Positions 30,891-38,895 of a stretch of DNA of 64,000 nt are shown here, one piece after another (position 1 is the first letter of the stretch; the number at the start of each line of letters is the position of its first letter). The notes below the pieces were generated by a model that was not told the origin of the DNA, searched no databases, and saw only the letters and a list, made by a program, of their open reading frames with translations. This DNA is from Catenuloplanes indicus. Lineage in GTDB: Bacteria > Actinomycetota > Actinomycetes > Mycobacteriales > Micromonosporaceae. A program made the translations under genes and the position numbers. The stretch spans positions 4,154,001 to 4,218,000 of the forward strand of contig NZ_JAUSUZ010000001.1 of NCBI RefSeq assembly GCF_030813715.1, read 5' to 3'.

Positions 30891-31664
30891 GTGTCCGGGA
30901 CACCCCTGCTGGAACTGCGCGGGATCGACAAGGGCTTCGGCCCGGTCCAGGTCCTGCGCGACGTGAACTTCGCGGTCCACCCCGGCGAGGTCACCGCGCT
31001 GGTCGGTGACAACGGCGCCGGCAAGTCCACGCTGGTCAAGTGCGTCAGTGGCATCTACCCCATCGACTCCGGGCAGATCTTCTTCGAGGGCCGGCCGGTC
31101 TCGATCAACAGCCCGCGGGACGCGGCCTCGCTCGGGCTGGAGGTCGTCTACCAGGACCTCGCGCTCTGCGACAACCTCGACATCGTGCAGAACATGTTCC
31201 TCGGCCGGGAGAAGCGCAGCGGTCTGGTGCTGGACGAGCCGACCATGGAACAGCTTGCGTCGGAGACGCTGGCCAGCCTGTCCGTGCGCACGGTGAAGTC
31301 GCTGCGCCAGCACGCGTCCAGCCTCTCCGGCGGTCAGCGGCAGACCGTCGCGATCGCCAAGGCCGTGCTCTGGAACAGCAAGGTCGTCATCCTGGACGAG
31401 CCGACGGCCGCGCTCGGCGTGGCACAGACCGCGCAGGTGCTGGAGCTGGTCCGCCGGCTCGCGGACCGCGGGCTGGCGGTCGTGCTGATCTCGCACAACA
31501 TGAACGACGTCTTCGCCATCTCGGACCGGATCGCCACGCTCTACCTCGGGCGAATGGCCGCGCAGGTGAAGACCACGGACGTGACGCACTCGCAGATCGT
31601 CGAACTGATCACGGCGGGGCGCAGTGGCGAGCTCGGCCTGGCGGAGAACGGGGGGCCGAGGTGA
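30891..31664 (+). CDS. Sugar ABC transporter ATP-binding protein (single NBD)
   Basis: 257 residues from a GTG at 30891, with AGGAGA just upstream; the ATG two bases before is out of frame. Walker A is GDNGAGKST, the signature LSGGQRQTVAIAKA, Walker B VVILDEPTAAL, and the switch histidine is in LISHNM. Unlike the double-NBD XylG/RbsA/MglA ATPases it has only one NBD, as in FrcA-type systems, so two copies should form the dimer. It powers uptake with the permease whose start overlaps its stop by 4 bp. Confidence 0.94.
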   Translation: MSGTPLLELRGIDKGFGPVQVLRDVNFAVHPGEVTALVGDNGAGKSTLVKCVSGIYPIDSGQIFFEGRPVSINSPRDAASLGLEVVYQDLALCDNLDIVQNMFLGREKRSGLVLDEPTMEQLASETLASLSVRTVKSLRQHASSLSGGQRQTVAIAKAVLWNSKVVILDEPTAALGVAQTAQVLELVRRLADRGLAVVLISHNMNDVFAISDRIATLYLGRMAAQVKTTDVTHSQIVELITAGRSGELGLAENGGPR

Positions 31665-32881
31665 CCACGGAGCCGACGGTGGGCGGGCACGTCCGCGACT
31701 ACCTGCGCCGGGTGCGCGGCGGCGACATCGGCTCACTGCCGGCGGTACTCGGGCTGATCGCGCTCTGTGTGTTCTTCGGCGTGATGCGGCCGGCCTTCTT
31801 CAGCGCCGGCAACTTCGCGAACCTCTTCACCCAGGGCGCCGCGGTCACCATCATCGCGATGGGCCTGGTCTTCGTGCTGCTGCTCGGTGAGATCGACCTC
31901 TCCGCCGGGTACGCCAGCGGCGTCTGCGCGTCCGTGCTCGCGGTGCTGCTGACCTACCAGGGCTGGCCGTGGTACGCGGCGACGCTGGCCGCGCTGGCCA
32001 CCGGCGCGGTGATCGGCGTGTCCATCGGGTTCATGGTGGCGAAGGTCGGCATCCCGTCGTTCGTGGTCACGCTGGCCGCGTTCCTGGCGTTCCAGGGCGT
32101 GGCGCTGATCCTGATCAAGGGTGGCACCAACGTGCCGGTCCGGGACGACGTGTTGCTCTCGGTCTCGAACCGGAACGTACCACCGGCGCTCGGCTGGGCG
32201 CTGTTCGCGCTCGGCGTGCTGATCTACGCCGGCATCCAGCTCTGGCAGTGGCGCAACCGGCATCGGCGCGGGCTGATCACCGATCCGCTCGGCGTGGTGC
32301 TGGCCCGGATCGGCGCGCTGGTCGCGGTGGTCGGTACCGCGGTCTACGTGCTCAACCTGGAGCGCAGCCGGAACGTGCTGATCACCTCGCTGAAGGGCGT
32401 GCCGGTGGTGGTGCCGCTGATCGTGCTGCTGCTGGTGATCCTGACGTTCGTGCTGCACCGCACCGCGTACGGCCGCCACGTCTACGCGGTCGGCGGCAAC
32501 CGGGAGGCCGCGCGCCGGGCCGGCATCAACGTCGACCGGATCCGCATCTCGGTCTTCGTCATCTGCTCCTTCATGGCCGCGATCGGCGGCGTGGTGGCGG
32601 CCAGCCGGGCCGCCTCGGTCGACGCGAACACCGGCGGCAGCAACGTGCTGCTCTACGCGGTCGGCGCCGCGGTGATCGGCGGGACCAGCCTGTTCGGTGG
32701 CAAGGGCCGGATCATCGACGCGGTGATCGGCGGCGCGGTGGTGGCGGTGATCGACAACGGCATGGGCCTGATGAACGCGAGCGCGGGTGCGAAATTCGCG
32801 TGGACCGGTGGCGTGCTACTCGCCGCCGCTAGCATCGATGCGCTGTCCCGGCGTCGCGCGGCGGCCACCGGTCTCCGTTAA
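31661..32881 (+). CDS. Sugar ABC transporter permease (XylH/RbsC type)
   Basis: 406 residues from a GTG at 31661 overlapping the ATPase stop (GTGA). It is strongly hydrophobic with about ten predicted helices. The family signatures GEIDLSAG (in LLLGEIDLSAGYASG) and the conserved cytoplasmic loop YGRHVYAVGGNREAARRAGI are both present. The long middle loop around WQWRNRHRRGLITDP resembles XylH rather than RbsC. It forms the membrane channel of the importer. Confidence 0.93.
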   Translation: MTTEPTVGGHVRDYLRRVRGGDIGSLPAVLGLIALCVFFGVMRPAFFSAGNFANLFTQGAAVTIIAMGLVFVLLLGEIDLSAGYASGVCASVLAVLLTYQGWPWYAATLAALATGAVIGVSIGFMVAKVGIPSFVVTLAAFLAFQGVALILIKGGTNVPVRDDVLLSVSNRNVPPALGWALFALGVLIYAGIQLWQWRNRHRRGLITDPLGVVLARIGALVAVVGTAVYVLNLERSRNVLITSLKGVPVVVPLIVLLLVILTFVLHRTAYGRHVYAVGGNREAARRAGINVDRIRISVFVICSFMAAIGGVVAASRAASVDANTGGSNVLLYAVGAAVIGGTSLFGGKGRIIDAVIGGAVVAVIDNGMGLMNASAGAKFAWTGGVLLAAASIDALSRRRAAATGLR

Positions 32882-32911
32882 GCCCAGGTCCACCATGGAG
32901 AGTTCACACTG

Positions 32912-34120
32912 ATGCGCGCCGGACCCAGCCAGGACGAGGTCCGCCGGCAGAACCTCGGGGCGCTGCTGCGCTATGTGCACGTGCACGGGCCGATCTCCCG
33001 CGCGGAGCTGACCACCCGGCTCGGGCTCAACCGCAGCACGATCGGGGCGCTGACCGCGGATCTGACGGCGGCCGGGCTGGTGCGCGAGGAGGCGCCACGC
33101 GGTTCCCGCCGGGCCGGCCGGCCGTCGCTGGTGGTGCTGCCGGAGTCCAGCCGGGTGTACGCGTACGCGCTCAGCATCGAGGTCGACCGGCTGCGCGCGG
33201 CCCGGGTCGGGCTGGGCGGTGAGGTGCTGGACGAGCGCGTCTACGACCGTCCCCGGGACCTGCGCGTCTCCGAGGTGGTCGGCCCGCTGGCCGCGTTCGT
33301 GAAGGAGATGCAGCACGCGGCGCCGGAGGGCGGCCGGTACGTGGGCGTGGGCGTGGCCGTGGCGGGCATGGTCCGCCGGCACGACGGCCTGGTCCGGCTC
33401 ACCCCCAAGGCCGGCTGGGTGGACGAGCCGCTCGCCGAACCGCTGGCCGAGGCGCTCGGCGGCGACCACACGGTCCGGGTCGGCAACCACGCGGACCTGG
33501 CGCTGCTGGCCGAGCACCTGCGCGGCGTGGCGGTGGACACCGAGGACGTCATCTACCTGCACGGTGAGGTCGGGATCGGCGCCGGGATCATCGCGCACGG
33601 CACGCTGATCACCGGCCACGGCGGGTACGCCGGCGAGGTCGGCCACATGATCGTGCACCCGGGCGGCCGTACCTGCAGCAGCTGTGGCGCGCGCGGCTGC
33701 TGGGAGTCGGAGATCGGCGAGGAGGCGCTGCTGCACGCGCTGGGCACGGACGGCAGCGGCCGGATCCCCGCGCACCAGCTGATCGCCGCGATGCGCGGGG
33801 ACCCGGGCAGCCACGAGGCGCTGCGTCAGATCGGAGAGTGGCTCGGCCTCGGCGTCGCCAACCTGGTCAACATCTTCAACCCGGAGATGGTCATTTTCGG
33901 CGGTACGCTACGGAACCTCTACCTGACCACGGCCGCCCAGGTGCGGTCGCGGCTCAACTCGCTCGCGTTGCCGGCCAGCCGCGAGCTGCTGCGCCTGCGG
34001 ACGCCGAAGCTGGGTGAGGACGCGGCGCTGATCGGTGCCGCCGAGCTCGCATTCACTCAGCTTCTCGCGGACCCGCTGAGTGAAGCCCCCGTAGTGCCTC
34101 GTCCACCAGCCGGTCGGTGA
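32912..34120 (+). CDS. ROK-family transcriptional regulator
   Basis: 402 residues, 30 nt after the permease. The N-terminal winged helix (ISRAELTTRLGLNRSTIGAL) is followed by a ROK sugar-kinase-like domain. The zinc motif is intact (GHMIVHPGG, then CSSCGARGCWE), and a phosphate-loop-like GEVGIGAGII is present. It probably represses the sugar transporter and is relieved by the transported sugar or its phosphate (XylR/NagC type). The 3' end overlaps the convergent TetR gene by 68 bp. Confidence 0.9.
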   Translation: MRAGPSQDEVRRQNLGALLRYVHVHGPISRAELTTRLGLNRSTIGALTADLTAAGLVREEAPRGSRRAGRPSLVVLPESSRVYAYALSIEVDRLRAARVGLGGEVLDERVYDRPRDLRVSEVVGPLAAFVKEMQHAAPEGGRYVGVGVAVAGMVRRHDGLVRLTPKAGWVDEPLAEPLAEALGGDHTVRVGNHADLALLAEHLRGVAVDTEDVIYLHGEVGIGAGIIAHGTLITGHGGYAGEVGHMIVHPGGRTCSSCGARGCWESEIGEEALLHALGTDGSGRIPAHQLIAAMRGDPGSHEALRQIGEWLGLGVANLVNIFNPEMVIFGGTLRNLYLTTAAQVRSRLNSLALPASRELLRLRTPKLGEDAALIGAAELAFTQLLADPLSEAPVVPRPPAGR

Positions 34121-34658
34121 ACTCCGCGCCGACCGGGTCGCCGGTGACCAGCACCCGGTAGTAGATCGGCCCGACCAGCGTGTCGACGAGCAGGTCCAGG
34201 TCGAGGCCGGCCGGCAGGTCACCGCGCGTCACCGCGCGTTCCAGCGGCGCCCGGTCCAGCTCGCGCTGCCGGTTCAGGTGTTCGGCGCGCAGCCGGGCGG
34301 CCAGCGTGGCGTCGTGCTGCGCCTCGCCGTGCAGCGCGCGGAACACCGCACCGGCGTCGTGCTCGGTCAGGAACGTCGCCAGGCCGCGCAGATGCAGCCG
34401 CAGGTCGGTGCCGAGCTCACCGGTGTCCGGTGGGCTCAGCGCCTCGCGGGCGTCCGTGCTGAACGCCTCCAGCAGCACGTCGGCCTTGGACTGCCACCAC
34501 CGGTAGATGGTCTGTTTGGCCACGCCCGCGCGGGCCGCGATCCCCTCGATCGTGAGGCGCGCGTAGCCGCGCTCGACCAGCAGATCGTCGGCCGCTTCCA
34601 GGATGCTGAGTCGCGCCTCTTCGCTGCGGCCGTGGCGGTTGCCTCGATGCGCCGTCAC
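34053..34658 (-). CDS. TetR-family transcriptional regulator
   Basis: About 201 residues from the GTG at 34658, chosen for the strong AAGGAG upstream; an ATG at 34694 would add a lysine-rich start. The TetR helix-turn-helix is clear (AADDLLVERGYARLTIEGIA, ARAGVAKQTIYRWWQSKADV). The C-terminal ligand domain (FLTEHDAGAVFRALHGEAQH) resembles the TetR_C_11/16 groups. It is divergent from a methyltransferase gene, with a perfect 16-bp palindrome in between that is a likely operator. Confidence 0.88.
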   Translation of the reverse strand: MTAHRGNRHGRSEEARLSILEAADDLLVERGYARLTIEGIAARAGVAKQTIYRWWQSKADVLLEAFSTDAREALSPPDTGELGTDLRLHLRGLATFLTEHDAGAVFRALHGEAQHDATLAARLRAEHLNRQRELDRAPLERAVTRGDLPAGLDLDLLVDTLVGPIYYRVLVTGDPVGAEFTDRLVDEALRGLHSAGPREAE

Positions 34659-34719
34659 GCCCGTTTTCTCCTTTTTTTCTTCATGCTTTTTCATGCCCGA
34701 CAATAATCGCGCTTGACTA

Positions 34720-34735
34720 GACGCAACGTTGCGTC
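34720..34735. promoter_or_regulatory. 16-bp perfect palindrome, likely TetR operator
   Basis: gacgcaacgttgcgtc is fully palindromic and lies between the divergent TetR and methyltransferase genes. A TTGACT at 34713-34718 could be the -35 of the methyltransferase promoter, putting the palindrome in the spacer, so binding would block transcription. Confidence 0.75.
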
Positions 34736-34747
34736 CACTCTACCCGG

Positions 34748-35383
34748 ATGAACTGTCTGTCAACGCCTCGTGTGCGTACCGTTCTCGACCGTCTGCACGC
34801 CGCCGCCGACCTCGACGAGGACCGGCCGCACCCCCGCCCCGACGCCGGCGCCTCCGCGCAGGAGCGCGCCGACCTGCTGGCCGACGCCTACATGCCGATC
34901 TCCGCGCGCGGCGGTGATCTGCTCTACGCGCTGGTCCGGGCGTCCCGGCCGGCGCGCGTGGTGGAGTTCGGCACGTCGTTCGGCATCTCCACGCTCTACC
35001 TGGCCGCGGCCGTGGCCGACAACGGCGCCGGGCACGTGGTGACCACGGAGCTGAGCGCCGCGAAGGTGACCGCGGCCCGGGCCAACCTCACCGAGGCCGG
35101 CCTGGCGGACGCGGTCACGGTGCTGGCCGGCGACGCGCTGGCCACGCTCGCCGGCGAGCCCGGCCCGATCGGCCTGCTGCTGCTCGACGGCTGGAAGGAG
35201 CTGTGCCTGCCGGTGCTGCGCCTGCTGGAGGACCGGCTGGCCCCGGGCGCGCTGGTCGTCGCGGACGACGTCAGCTTCCCGACCATGGCGCCATACCTGG
35301 AGTACGTGCGCGACCCCGCGGCCGGCTACGTGAGCGTGGAGTTCCCGGTCGGCGACGGCATGGAGATCAGCTGCCGGGCGTAA
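34748..35383 (+). CDS. Class I SAM-dependent (O-)methyltransferase
   Basis: 211 residues. It has a typical small-molecule O-methyltransferase layout: SAM motif VVEFGTSFGISTLYLAAAVA, acidic residue in HVVTTELSAAKV, and the metal/catalytic Asp region LLLLDGWKELCLPVLRLLED. I see no substrate signature. The ATG at 34748 has little Shine-Dalgarno sequence; if the promoter at about 34713 is used the mRNA would be nearly leaderless. Regulated with the divergent TetR gene, so probably induced by the compound it modifies (inference). Confidence 0.82.
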   Translation: MNCLSTPRVRTVLDRLHAAADLDEDRPHPRPDAGASAQERADLLADAYMPISARGGDLLYALVRASRPARVVEFGTSFGISTLYLAAAVADNGAGHVVTTELSAAKVTAARANLTEAGLADAVTVLAGDALATLAGEPGPIGLLLLDGWKELCLPVLRLLEDRLAPGALVVADDVSFPTMAPYLEYVRDPAAGYVSVEFPVGDGMEISCRA

Positions 35384-35431
35384 TTAATTCGGTGGATCCC
35401 GACCCGCTCCGCACAGTAGCTTTTCGTAACT

Positions 35432-37120
35432 ATGCGTGACTTGCCGCGGCCGGATCCGGGAGTCGCCGACCACCGGTCGGCGGGCCGCCTGCTGTGGTGG
35501 ATGGTCCTTCGGGTGCGGCACAAGCTGGCCGTCTCGGTCGGCCTCGGCGTGCTGTGGATGTGCTCGATGGCGCTGGCACCGGCGCTGATCGGCATCGCGG
35601 TCGACCGCGGCGTGGCCGGCCGGGACGCGGGTGAGCTCGCCGGCTGGGCCGGTGCCGTACTCGCGCTCGGCGTGGTGCAGGCCGTGGCCGGGATCCTCCG
35701 GCACCGGTTCGGCGCACACAACTGGCTCGACACCGCGTACGGAACCGTGCAGCTCACCGTGCGGCAGTCCGCCCGGGTCGGCGCCGCGCTCCCCCGCCGG
35801 ATGTCCAGCGGCGAGGTGGTCAGCATCGGCGTCTCGGACATCGAGCAGCTGGGCAGCGCGATCGAGATCGTCGACCGGGCGATCGGCGCGGTCGCCGCGG
35901 TCGTGGTCGTCACCGCGATCATGCTGGGCACGTCCACCCAGCTCGGCCTGGTGGTGCTGATCGGCGTGCCGCTGCTGCTAGCCGCGGTCGCGCTGCTGCT
36001 CCGCCCGTTGCAGGCCCGGCAGGAGGCGTACCGGACGCGCCAGGGCAAGCTCACCACCCGGGCCGCGGACATCGTCACCGGGCTGCGCGTGTTGCGCGGC
36101 GTCGGCGGCGAGCACCTGTTCGCGGCCGGTTACCGCAGCGAGTCGCAGGAGCTGCGCGCCGCCGGCGTACGGGTGGGCCGCGTCGGCGCCGTGCTGGAGG
36201 CGACACAGGTGCTGCTACCCGGGCTGTTCCTGGCGCTGGTCGTCTGGCTCGGCGCGCGGCTGGTGCTGGCCGGCGACCTCACCGCCGGCCAGCTCGTCGC
36301 GTTCTACGGCTACACCGCGTTCCTGGTCCCGCCGCTGCGCACGCTCACCGAGGCGGCCGACAAGATCGCGGTCGCGCTGGTCTCCGCGCGCCGCCTGGTC
36401 CGGCTGCTGGACCTGGAACCGGACCCGGCGTCGCCGGCACACCCGGTGCCGATGCCGCGGGAGCCGGCGGCGCTGGCCGATCCGCGCTCCGGGCTGCTGG
36501 TGCGCCCGGGCGTGCTGACCGCGATCGCGGCGGCCGACCCGGCGGACGGGGCCGCGATCGCGGAGCGGCTGGCGCGGTTCACCGACTCGGAGGCGCGGCT
36601 GGGCGACGTACCGCTGCGGGATTTTGATCTTAATGAGTTGCGGTTCCGGGTGCTGCTCGCGGAGAACGAGGCGCGGCTGTTCGCCGGCCCGCTGCGCGAT
36701 GCGCTGGGCGGTGGCCCGGTCGAGGACGCGCTGCGCACGGCCGCGGCGGAGGACATCGTGAACGCGCTGCCGGACCGGCTGGAGACCGAGATCGCGGCGC
36801 GCGGGCGGGAGTTCTCCGGCGGGCAGCAGCAACGGCTGCGGCTGGCCCGGGCGCTGTGCGCGGACCCGGAGACCCTGATCCTGGTGGAGCCGACCAGCGC
36901 GGTCGACGCGCACACCGAGGCGCGAATCGCGAGCCGGCTCGGCCCGGCGCGCACCGGGCGCACCACCGTGGTCTGCACGACCAGCCCGCTGGTGCTGACG
37001 CACGCGGACCGCGTCTGCTACGTCGAGGACGGCAAGGTCATCGCGGAGGGTACGCATCGCGAGCTGCTCACCGGCGAACCGCGCTACGCCGCGACGGTCA
37101 CCCGCCAGGAGGCGTCATGA
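35432..37120 (+). CDS. ABC exporter half-transporter with degenerate NBD (no Walker A)
   Basis: 562 residues: a six-helix type IV ABC transmembrane domain (residues 20-320) and an NBD that lacks Walker A; the corresponding region reads LTAIAAADPADGAAIAERLA. The signature is canonical (EFSGGQQQRLRLARALC). Walker B is altered to TLILVEPTSAVD, losing the Asp but keeping the Glu. The H-loop histidine is also missing (TTVVCTTSP). It pairs with the next gene (ATGA overlap), which supplies a good Walker A and B. So it should work only as part of a heterodimer with one catalytic site. Confidence 0.9.
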   Translation: MRDLPRPDPGVADHRSAGRLLWWMVLRVRHKLAVSVGLGVLWMCSMALAPALIGIAVDRGVAGRDAGELAGWAGAVLALGVVQAVAGILRHRFGAHNWLDTAYGTVQLTVRQSARVGAALPRRMSSGEVVSIGVSDIEQLGSAIEIVDRAIGAVAAVVVVTAIMLGTSTQLGLVVLIGVPLLLAAVALLLRPLQARQEAYRTRQGKLTTRAADIVTGLRVLRGVGGEHLFAAGYRSESQELRAAGVRVGRVGAVLEATQVLLPGLFLALVVWLGARLVLAGDLTAGQLVAFYGYTAFLVPPLRTLTEAADKIAVALVSARRLVRLLDLEPDPASPAHPVPMPREPAALADPRSGLLVRPGVLTAIAAADPADGAAIAERLARFTDSEARLGDVPLRDFDLNELRFRVLLAENEARLFAGPLRDALGGGPVEDALRTAAAEDIVNALPDRLETEIAARGREFSGGQQQRLRLARALCADPETLILVEPTSAVDAHTEARIASRLGPARTGRTTVVCTTSPLVLTHADRVCYVEDGKVIAEGTHRELLTGEPRYAATVTRQEAS

Positions 37121-38850
37121 CGCAGCTGCCGATCGCCGACGGCGGCGAGGTCCGGCGGTACGTGCTGGGCCTGTTCCGCCGCCACCCGCGCGAACTCGGC
37201 GTCATGCTCGGCCTGCACGGGCTCGGCGCGCTCTGCGGCCTGGCCTCCCCCTGGCTGCTCGGCGAGCTGGTCGAGATCATCCGGGCCGGCGGCACAGCCG
37301 GCACGCTGGACCGGGTCGGTCTGGCGCTGGCCGGGTTCGTCATCGTGCAGAGCGTGCTGGTGTACTTCGCGCGGTACGCGTCCGCGCGGCTCGGCGAGCG
37401 GGTGCTGGCCGAGCTGCGCGAGGAGTTCGTCGACCGGGTGCTGTCCGTGCCGATCGGGACCGTGGAGCGGGCCGGCACCGGCGACCTGCTCACCCGGACC
37501 ACCCGGGACGTCTCCTCGCTGGCCTACAGCGTGCAGTGGGCCGCGCCGGAGATCCTCACCGCGCTGATCACCATCGTGCTGCTGATCGGTGCGCTGGCGC
37601 TGGTGTCGCCGCTGTTCCTGCTGGTCCCGCTGATCGCGGTGCCGACGCTGTGGCCGGCGACCCGGTGGTACCTGCGCCGTGCCGCCGGTGGCTATCTGCG
37701 CGAGCGGGCCGCGTACGCGCGGATCACCGAGGGACTGGCCGAGACCGTCGAGGGCGCGCGAACCGTGGAGGCGCTGCGGCTGCACGAGCGCCGCCGCCGG
37801 CAGACGGACGCGGACATCAGCGGCTCCTACTGGGCCGAGCGCTACACGCTGTTCCTGCGCACGGTCTGGTACCCGCTGGCGGACACGTCCTACGTGCTGC
37901 CGATCGCCGGGACGCTGCTGCTCGGCGGGCTGTACTACGCGAACGGCTGGATGACACTGGGCACCGTGATCGCGGCCGTGCTCTACATGCAGCAGCTGGT
38001 CAACCCGATCGACCAGGTGCTCTCCTGGCTGGAGGACCTGCAGGAGGGACAGGCCGCGCTGGCCCGGGTGATAGGCGTCGGGAACGTCCGCACGGCCGGC
38101 GGCGAGTCCACCGACGTGCCGCGCGGGAACGGCATCCGGCTCGACGACGTGACGTTCGCCTATGTGCCCGGCCGTCCGGTGCTGCGTGGCGTCTCGCTGG
38201 ACATCGCGCCCGGCGAGCGGCTCGCCGTGGTCGGGCCGTCCGGCGCGGGCAAGTCCACGCTGGGCCGGCTGCTGGCCGGGGTGCACCGGCCGGGGTCCGG
38301 CGCGCTCACGGTCGGCGGCGTGCCGGTGTCCGCGCTCCCGCCGGAACGGCTGCGCGGCGAGGTCGCGCTGGTCACCCAGGAACACCACGTGTTCGCCGGT
38401 ACGCTGCGCTTCAACGTGGTGCTGGCCCGGCCCGGCGCCGGTGCCGACGAGATCACGGACGCGCTGGCCGCGGTGGACGCGCTCGGCTGGGCGACCGAAC
38501 TGCCGGACGGGCTGGAGACGGTGGTCGGCGAGGGTGGACACCCGCTCACCCCGGCGCAGGCGCAGCAGGTGGCGCTGGCCCGGCTGGTGCTCGCGGACCC
38601 GCACACGCTGGTGCTCGACGAGGCGACGTCGCTGCTCGACCCGCGCGCGGCCCGGTCGCTGGAACGCTCGCTGGCGGCGGTGCTGGCCGGCCGGACCGTG
38701 GTGGCGATCGCGCACCGGCTCTTCTCCGCGCACGACGCGGACCGGGTCGCGGTGGTGGAGGACGGCCGGATCGTGGAGTGTGGATCACACGACGAACTGC
38801 TGGCCGCGAACGGCTCCTACGCCGCGCTCTGGCGATCCTGGCAGAGCTAG
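37117..38850 (+). CDS. ABC exporter half-transporter, catalytic partner
   Basis: 577 residues from the ATG at 37117 overlapping the previous stop. It has a six-helix transmembrane domain and an NBD with intact Walker A (GPSGAGKST), Walker B (TLVLDEATSLLD) and switch His (AIAHRL). The signature is degenerate (PLTPAQAQQVALARL instead of LSGGQ). Together with the partner this leaves one complete ATP site (this Walker A/B with the partner's SGGQ) and one dead site. Such asymmetric exporters pump drugs, lipids or peptides; the cargo is unknown. It ends in a hairpin that includes the stop codon. Confidence 0.92.
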   Translation: MTQLPIADGGEVRRYVLGLFRRHPRELGVMLGLHGLGALCGLASPWLLGELVEIIRAGGTAGTLDRVGLALAGFVIVQSVLVYFARYASARLGERVLAELREEFVDRVLSVPIGTVERAGTGDLLTRTTRDVSSLAYSVQWAAPEILTALITIVLLIGALALVSPLFLLVPLIAVPTLWPATRWYLRRAAGGYLRERAAYARITEGLAETVEGARTVEALRLHERRRRQTDADISGSYWAERYTLFLRTVWYPLADTSYVLPIAGTLLLGGLYYANGWMTLGTVIAAVLYMQQLVNPIDQVLSWLEDLQEGQAALARVIGVGNVRTAGGESTDVPRGNGIRLDDVTFAYVPGRPVLRGVSLDIAPGERLAVVGPSGAGKSTLGRLLAGVHRPGSGALTVGGVPVSALPPERLRGEVALVTQEHHVFAGTLRFNVVLARPGAGADEITDALAAVDALGWATELPDGLETVVGEGGHPLTPAQAQQVALARLVLADPHTLVLDEATSLLDPRAARSLERSLAAVLAGRTVVAIAHRLFSAHDADRVAVVEDGRIVECGSHDELLAANGSYAALWRSWQS

Positions 38851-38895
38851 AGCCGGTATGCCGGGGCGCGGTCCGCACGTCGATACCGGCTCTAG
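38847..38895. terminator. Bidirectional hairpin containing both stop codons
   Basis: Perfect 13-bp arms (ctagagccggtat and ataccggctctag) with a 23-nt loop. The TAG of the exporter gene lies in the left arm and that of the convergent membrane protein in the right arm. Confidence 0.8.
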
